Shown here: piece after piece, positions 31,442-34,753 of the stretch
Layout of the letters: each line of letters starts with the position of its first letter
Position numbering within the stretch: position 1 is the first letter of the stretch
NCBI RefSeq assembly: GCF_001476655.1
Contig: NZ_LDRT01000006.1
Span: 1-34,753, forward strand
Direction: 5' to 3'
Origin: Microbacterium testaceum
GTDB lineage: Bacteria; Actinomycetota; Actinomycetes; Actinomycetales; Microbacteriaceae
Length of the DNA stretch: 34,753 nt
Program-made: the position numbers and the translations under genes
Notes under the pieces: model-generated
The model's input: only the letters and a program-made list of their open reading frames with translations
What the model was told of the DNA's origin: nothing
Database searches by the model: none

Positions 31442-32869
31442 TCAGTCGCGCGCCGCCCACCACTGTCGAAGGCGCCGCTCGGCCTCTTCCGCCCCGACCA
31501 CGCCCTCGTCGAGGCGCAGGTCGAGGAGGAAGCGATAGGCCTCGCCGACCTCGCGACCGGGTGCGATCCCCAGGACCTCTTGAATGCGGTTCCCGTCGAG
31601 CTCGGGACGGATCGCGTCGATCTCCTCCTGCTCGCGCAGCGACGCGATGCGGGATTCGATGTCGTCATAAGCGGATGCCAAGCGCTGAGCCTTGCGCTTG
31701 TTCCGCGTGGTCACGTCGGCCCGCGTGAGGATGTGCAGCCGCTCGAGCTCGTCGCCCGCGTCGCGGACGTAGCGGCGCACCGCGGCATCCGTCCAAGCCC
31801 CCTCGGCGTAGCCGAAGAAGCGCAGGTGCAGCTCGACCAGGCGGGAGACGACCGTGGTGGTCGCGGCGTCGAACCGCAGCGCCTGCAGGCGCTTGCGCGC
31901 CATGCGCGCGCCCTTGATGTCGTGATGGTGGAACGTGACGCCCCCACCCGGCTCGAGACGCCGAGTGGCCGGCTTGCCGATGTCGTGCAGCAGAGCCGCG
32001 AGGCGGAGGGGCACATCGGGCGCGGCATCCGGGGTCCGCTGCTTCTCGAGCGCGATCGCCTGCCGCAGCACCGTGAGCGAGTGCTCGTAGACGTCTTTGT
32101 GGTGGTGGTGCTCGTCGACCTCGAGCCGCAACGCCGGTACCTCGGGGAGGAATTCGTCGATCAGCCGCGTCTCGACGAGAACCCGGATGCCGCGCACCGG
32201 ATCATCGGTCTGAAGAAGCCGCACCAGCTCGGACTGAACGCGCTCCGGGCTCACGATCTGAAGCGTCTCGCGCAGCTCGGCGATCGCGTCGAGCGTGTCG
32301 GGGTCGAGGTCGAACTCGAGCTGTGAGCAGAAGCGCGCCCCGCGCAGCATGCGCAGCGGGTCGTCGCCGAAGCTGACGGCCGGATCGATCGGCGTCCGCA
32401 AACGCCCCGCGATGAGGTCTTCGACGCCGCCGGTGGGGTCGACCAGGGTTCGCGCGGGCACACGCAGCGCCATCGCGTTGACGGTGAAGTCGCGGCGGGT
32501 GAGATCGGCCTCGAGGGTGTCGCCGAACTCCACGGTGGGCTTGCGTGTGACGCCGTCGTAGCTGTCGGCGCGGTACGTCGTGATCTCCACCTGCTCGCCC
32601 TGGACGCGCGCACCGATCGTCCCGAAGGTCCGGCCCACGTCCCACTGGGCCGATGAGACGGGCTTGACGAGAGCGAGGATCTCGTCGGGGCGAGCGTCGG
32701 TGGTGAAGTCGAAGTCGTGGGTGAGGCGTCCGAGCAGCGCATCGCGCACCGGGCCGCCGACGATCGCGAGATCGCGGCCCGCGTCGGCGAAAACCCGGGC
32801 CAGAGTGGCGACGACGGGGTGCGCGGCGAGCTCTTCGAGGCGCGCGAGACCCTCGGCCATGTTCAGCAT
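31442..32869 (-). CDS. cca: CCA tRNA nucleotidyltransferase
   Basis: This 475-residue enzyme adds or repairs the CCA end of tRNAs. The N-terminal nucleotidyltransferase head has LAIVGGPVRDALLG (about 34-47) and the catalytic Asp pair in HDFDF (about 51-55). The nucleotide-selection motif RRDFTVNAMA is followed by the flexible DPTGGVEDL segment, and an HD domain (LLHDIGKPATRR near 293-304, with HHHDI later) marks the bacterial class II form found in actinobacteria. The start is supported by a leaderless TAGGCT box six bases upstream. cca is commonly located near oriC in actinobacteria next to murJ; the gene here precedes a methyltransferase and a secreted protein. Confidence 0.95.
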   Translation of the reverse strand: MLNMAEGLARLEELAAHPVVATLARVFADAGRDLAIVGGPVRDALLGRLTHDFDFTTDARPDEILALVKPVSSAQWDVGRTFGTIGARVQGEQVEITTYRADSYDGVTRKPTVEFGDTLEADLTRRDFTVNAMALRVPARTLVDPTGGVEDLIAGRLRTPIDPAVSFGDDPLRMLRGARFCSQLEFDLDPDTLDAIAELRETLQIVSPERVQSELVRLLQTDDPVRGIRVLVETRLIDEFLPEVPALRLEVDEHHHHKDVYEHSLTVLRQAIALEKQRTPDAAPDVPLRLAALLHDIGKPATRRLEPGGGVTFHHHDIKGARMARKRLQALRFDAATTTVVSRLVELHLRFFGYAEGAWTDAAVRRYVRDAGDELERLHILTRADVTTRNKRKAQRLASAYDDIESRIASLREQEEIDAIRPELDGNRIQEVLGIAPGREVGEAYRFLLDLRLDEGVVGAEEAERRLRQWWAARD

Positions 32870-32875
32870 GCATCG

Positions 32876-32881
32876 AGCCTA
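32876..32881 (-). promoter_or_regulatory. -10 box for leaderless cca
   Basis: TAGGCT on the minus strand ends six bases before the ATG at 32869, the same sequence and spacing as upstream of the phosphotransferase gene at 10126. Confidence 0.55.
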
Positions 32882-32957
32882 TCCGGGGCCACCGACAGCG
32901 TGCCGGACCGAGGTCGGCCCCTCGTCGAGGGTCCCGCACACTCGAGCTCCGCGACGC

Positions 32958-34484
32958 TCAGGCGTCGAGGAAGCGCAGGAAACCCGTCACGATGAGCTCG
33001 CGGACGCGGGGGAGGAGGTCCGCGCGCAGGTCGTCGGCATCCACATCGAGAAGCTCGGCGATCGCACCGATCAACGGTCCGACCGACAGATCGCCGTCGC
33101 AGGCTCCCACGAGAGCGGCCAGCGCGGGGTCGACCTCGATCGTGCGAGCGAATCCCCCTCCTTGACGCAGCTCGATCACCGACGGAGCCTCCTCGCCGGG
33201 GTGGTGGTGTCGGGCTTCGGTCACGTCGGGCGACACCCGGAGCGTCGCGTCGGCCAGCCCGTCGTCGTCGAGCAGAGCGGCGCGATCGTGCTCCTCGAGA
33301 CACGCGGCCAGGTGCGGACCGAACGCCGCCTCCCCGCCGCTCGCGACGCGCTCGTAACGCTCGAGGGTGGGCCCGCCCGCCAACGGTCGCCGCAGCAGAA
33401 CGTAGCCGAAACCGATCCCCGTGACCCCACGCTGGTCGAAGTCCTCGAGCCACGCGTCGATCAGACGGGCGTAGGCGGGTGTCCCCGGCACCGTCCCGCC
33501 GTCGCGCACCCACAGCTCGGCGTACGCGAGGGGATCCAGCACTTCGCGCTCGATGACCCAGGCGTCCAGGGCGGGATCGACCCACCCCTTCACTCGGTCG
33601 AGTCCGCTCTCACCGTCGCGGTACTCCCAGTTTCCGAGTGACTGCGCCAGCCCGCCCGGAGCGAGGTGCGCTCCGACACCGGCGATCACGGAGGCCACGA
33701 GAGCGTCCCCCTCGAGCCCGCCGTCGCGATACTCGTAGGCCGGCACGCCGGCCACCCGCGGGGTGATGACGAACGGGGGATTGGATGCCACCCGCTCGAA
33801 CGTCTCCCCCGCGACGGGATCGAAGAGCGAACCGTGGCGCGTCTCGATCCCGTCGACGTCGTTCAGAAGAGCGTTCAAGCGGGTGAAACGCAGCGCCCGC
33901 TCCGAGATGTCCGTCGCGACGACGCGCGGCACCAGCCGACGCAGTCGAAGGGCCTGGATGCCGCACCCCGTGCCGATGTCGAGAGCCGAGGCGGCACGCC
34001 AGGTGACCTGCAGGCGCGCGAGCGTCTGCGAGGCCCCGCCGACGCCCAGCACGTGGTCTTCGGGGAGGGGTCCCCCCAGCGCGGCCTCGTCGAGGTCACT
34101 GGCGATCCACCACTCCTCCTCGCCGTCGGCGTCGGCGATCGCCTGCGGGCGCACCAGGACGGCGGGCGTGACGGTATCACCCTCGTGCGCGGCGAGTCCC
34201 AGTGCGACAGCGCCCGCGACCCCGATCGAGGGCAGGGCGGGCGCGAGGTCCTCGATCGGCACGGAGCGGCCGAGTCCCCACAGTCGCCCGAGCACCGCGA
34301 GTGGATCCCGCCGGTCGCCCAACGCCCGCAGGGCGGGCTCGAGCAGGCCCCGCGAGATGGCGTCGTCGGCCCGAACGCCCCACGCGGACCGCAGTGCCGC
34401 ACTGCTGTAGCCCGCCGCCCTCAGGTCGTCGGCGAGGAGGTGACACAGCGTCGGATCGGGTTCGGGGAGCACCGCTCCATTCAA
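32958..34484 (-). CDS. Class I SAM-dependent methyltransferase, N-methylase type
   Basis: The 508-residue protein has an N-terminal helical region (about 1-130), then a Rossmann methyltransferase domain: DIGTGCGIQALRL (SAM-binding motif I), VVATDISERALRF (motif II, Asp for ribose) and VASNPPFVI (NPPF catalytic motif, as in HemK/RsmC/RlmG-type N-methylases). A C-terminal region (about 370-508) follows. Likely substrates are an rRNA base or a protein side-chain nitrogen; which one is not clear. The TTG start at 34482-34484 is chosen because GGAG lies four bases before it and the TAGCCT promoter is 12 bases upstream. The GTG at 34472 is an alternative. The longer frame to 34604 runs through the divergent promoter. 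Confidence 0.83.
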   Translation of the reverse strand: MNGAVLPEPDPTLCHLLADDLRAAGYSSAALRSAWGVRADDAISRGLLEPALRALGDRRDPLAVLGRLWGLGRSVPIEDLAPALPSIGVAGAVALGLAAHEGDTVTPAVLVRPQAIADADGEEEWWIASDLDEAALGGPLPEDHVLGVGGASQTLARLQVTWRAASALDIGTGCGIQALRLRRLVPRVVATDISERALRFTRLNALLNDVDGIETRHGSLFDPVAGETFERVASNPPFVITPRVAGVPAYEYRDGGLEGDALVASVIAGVGAHLAPGGLAQSLGNWEYRDGESGLDRVKGWVDPALDAWVIEREVLDPLAYAELWVRDGGTVPGTPAYARLIDAWLEDFDQRGVTGIGFGYVLLRRPLAGGPTLERYERVASGGEAAFGPHLAACLEEHDRAALLDDDGLADATLRVSPDVTEARHHHPGEEAPSVIELRQGGGFARTIEVDPALAALVGACDGDLSVGPLIGAIAELLDVDADDLRADLLPRVRELIVTGFLRFLDA

Positions 34485-34495
34485 CCGTCTCCGCG

Positions 34496-34533
34496 AGGCT
34501 ATCGGGGGGCTCCGAGGTGCGCGGACATAGACT
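34496..34533. promoter_or_regulatory. Divergent -10 boxes between the methyltransferase and secreted-protein genes
   Basis: TAGCCT on the minus strand (34496-34501) and TAGACT on the plus strand (34528-34533) lie 26 bp apart, facing away from each other. The short distance means that polymerase binding at one can affect the other. Confidence 0.5.
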
Positions 34534-34573
34534 CGTCGCGGTGCGAGGCCCCCTCGTTTCCACCGACGCTCGT

Positions 34574-34753
34574 ATGACCGTGACCTCCCAGCCTCCTGGC
34601 TCACCCGTGCTGCGGCGCCCTCTCACGCGCCGGCTGCTGGCGACCCTCGCCGCAACCGTGCTGGCGTTCGGCCTGGCTGCTCCCGCCGCGGCCGTCGCCG
34701 ACCCGTCGCCCGCGCCGTCGCCCTCCCCGGCGTCGGCGCGGGCGACGGGTCGG
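34574..34753 (+). CDS. Secreted protein, N-terminal part (runs off the window)
   Basis: The first 60 codons encode an N-terminal Sec signal peptide: basic RRPLTRR, hydrophobic LLATLAATVLAFGLAAPAAA with a likely AVA-D cleavage, then a Pro/Ser/Ala-rich mature start (SPAPSPSPAS). Only the leader is visible, so the family cannot be read. In actinobacteria a large DUF6049-type secreted protein commonly stands at this place between cca and murJ; that identity is inferred from position only. No clear ribosome site precedes the ATG at 34574, so the true start may differ slightly. Confidence 0.6.
   Translation, partial: MTVTSQPPGSPVLRRPLTRRLLATLAATVLAFGLAAPAAAVADPSPAPSPSPASARATGR

Overview
The window is about 35 kb of high-GC actinobacterial DNA. 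Gene style points to Microbacteriaceae, most likely Microbacterium: strong G/C third-position bias, leaderless starts with TANNNT-type -10 boxes, PadR/HAAS and DesK/DesR-type genes, and a conspicuous excess of the heptamer GGATGCC/GGCATCC. The right end (cca, a methyltransferase, then a secreted protein on the other strand) matches the cca side of the actinobacterial cca-murJ-trxB-parAB region near oriC. That placement is inferred, because murJ and parAB lie outside the window.

Region 1 (1-14.9 kb) looks like an organosulfur acquisition block. It holds an MHS-type MFS transporter (partial) divergent from a LysR regulator. Next is a six-gene minus-strand operon: a substrate-binding lipoprotein, two permeases, a fused double ATPase, a luciferase-like monooxygenase and a fused CMD/AhpD-like protein. 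A phosphotransferase follows, then a divergent pair formed by a dimethylsulfone monooxygenase (sfnG) and an SsuD-like monooxygenase. The block ends with an O-acetylhomoserine sulfhydrylase overlapping an ATP-grasp ligase. The suggested logic is import, oxidative C-S cleavage by FMNH2-dependent enzymes, then sulfide capture into homocysteine. The promoters of the transporter operon, the sfnG divergon and the ATP-grasp/metY pair share GTGAC-type half-sites at 10-bp period, which suggests an undescribed common regulon. Two copies of a long palindromic repeat sit in convergent gaps at the two sides of most of this block.

Region 2 (15-18.5 kb) is a plus-strand operon of ABC ATPase, ABC-2 permease, DesK-like histidine kinase and NarL/DesR-like response regulator, closed by a strong hairpin. 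Region 3 (18.5-20 kb) is a less GC-rich pair: a secreted, membrane-anchored protein and a small membrane protein, both unrecognised.

Region 4 (20.1-25.9 kb) is an alcohol/aldehyde oxidation module: DUF779 protein, ExaC-type aldehyde dehydrogenase, an unknown small protein, a GAF-domain regulator with an OmpR/SARP-like winged helix, and a zinc alcohol dehydrogenase. Region 5 (26-27.8 kb) is a PadR regulator and HAAS-type membrane protein followed by two tiny paralogous ORFs (32 and 28 aa) in a tandem duplication. Region 6 (27.9-34.75 kb) holds a large secreted metalloprotease with a sortase-like C-terminus, cca, a methyltransferase and the start of a secreted protein.

No rRNA, tRNA, CRISPR array, transposase or phage gene was seen. 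All counts were made by eye, and family names come from recognition, not from searches.
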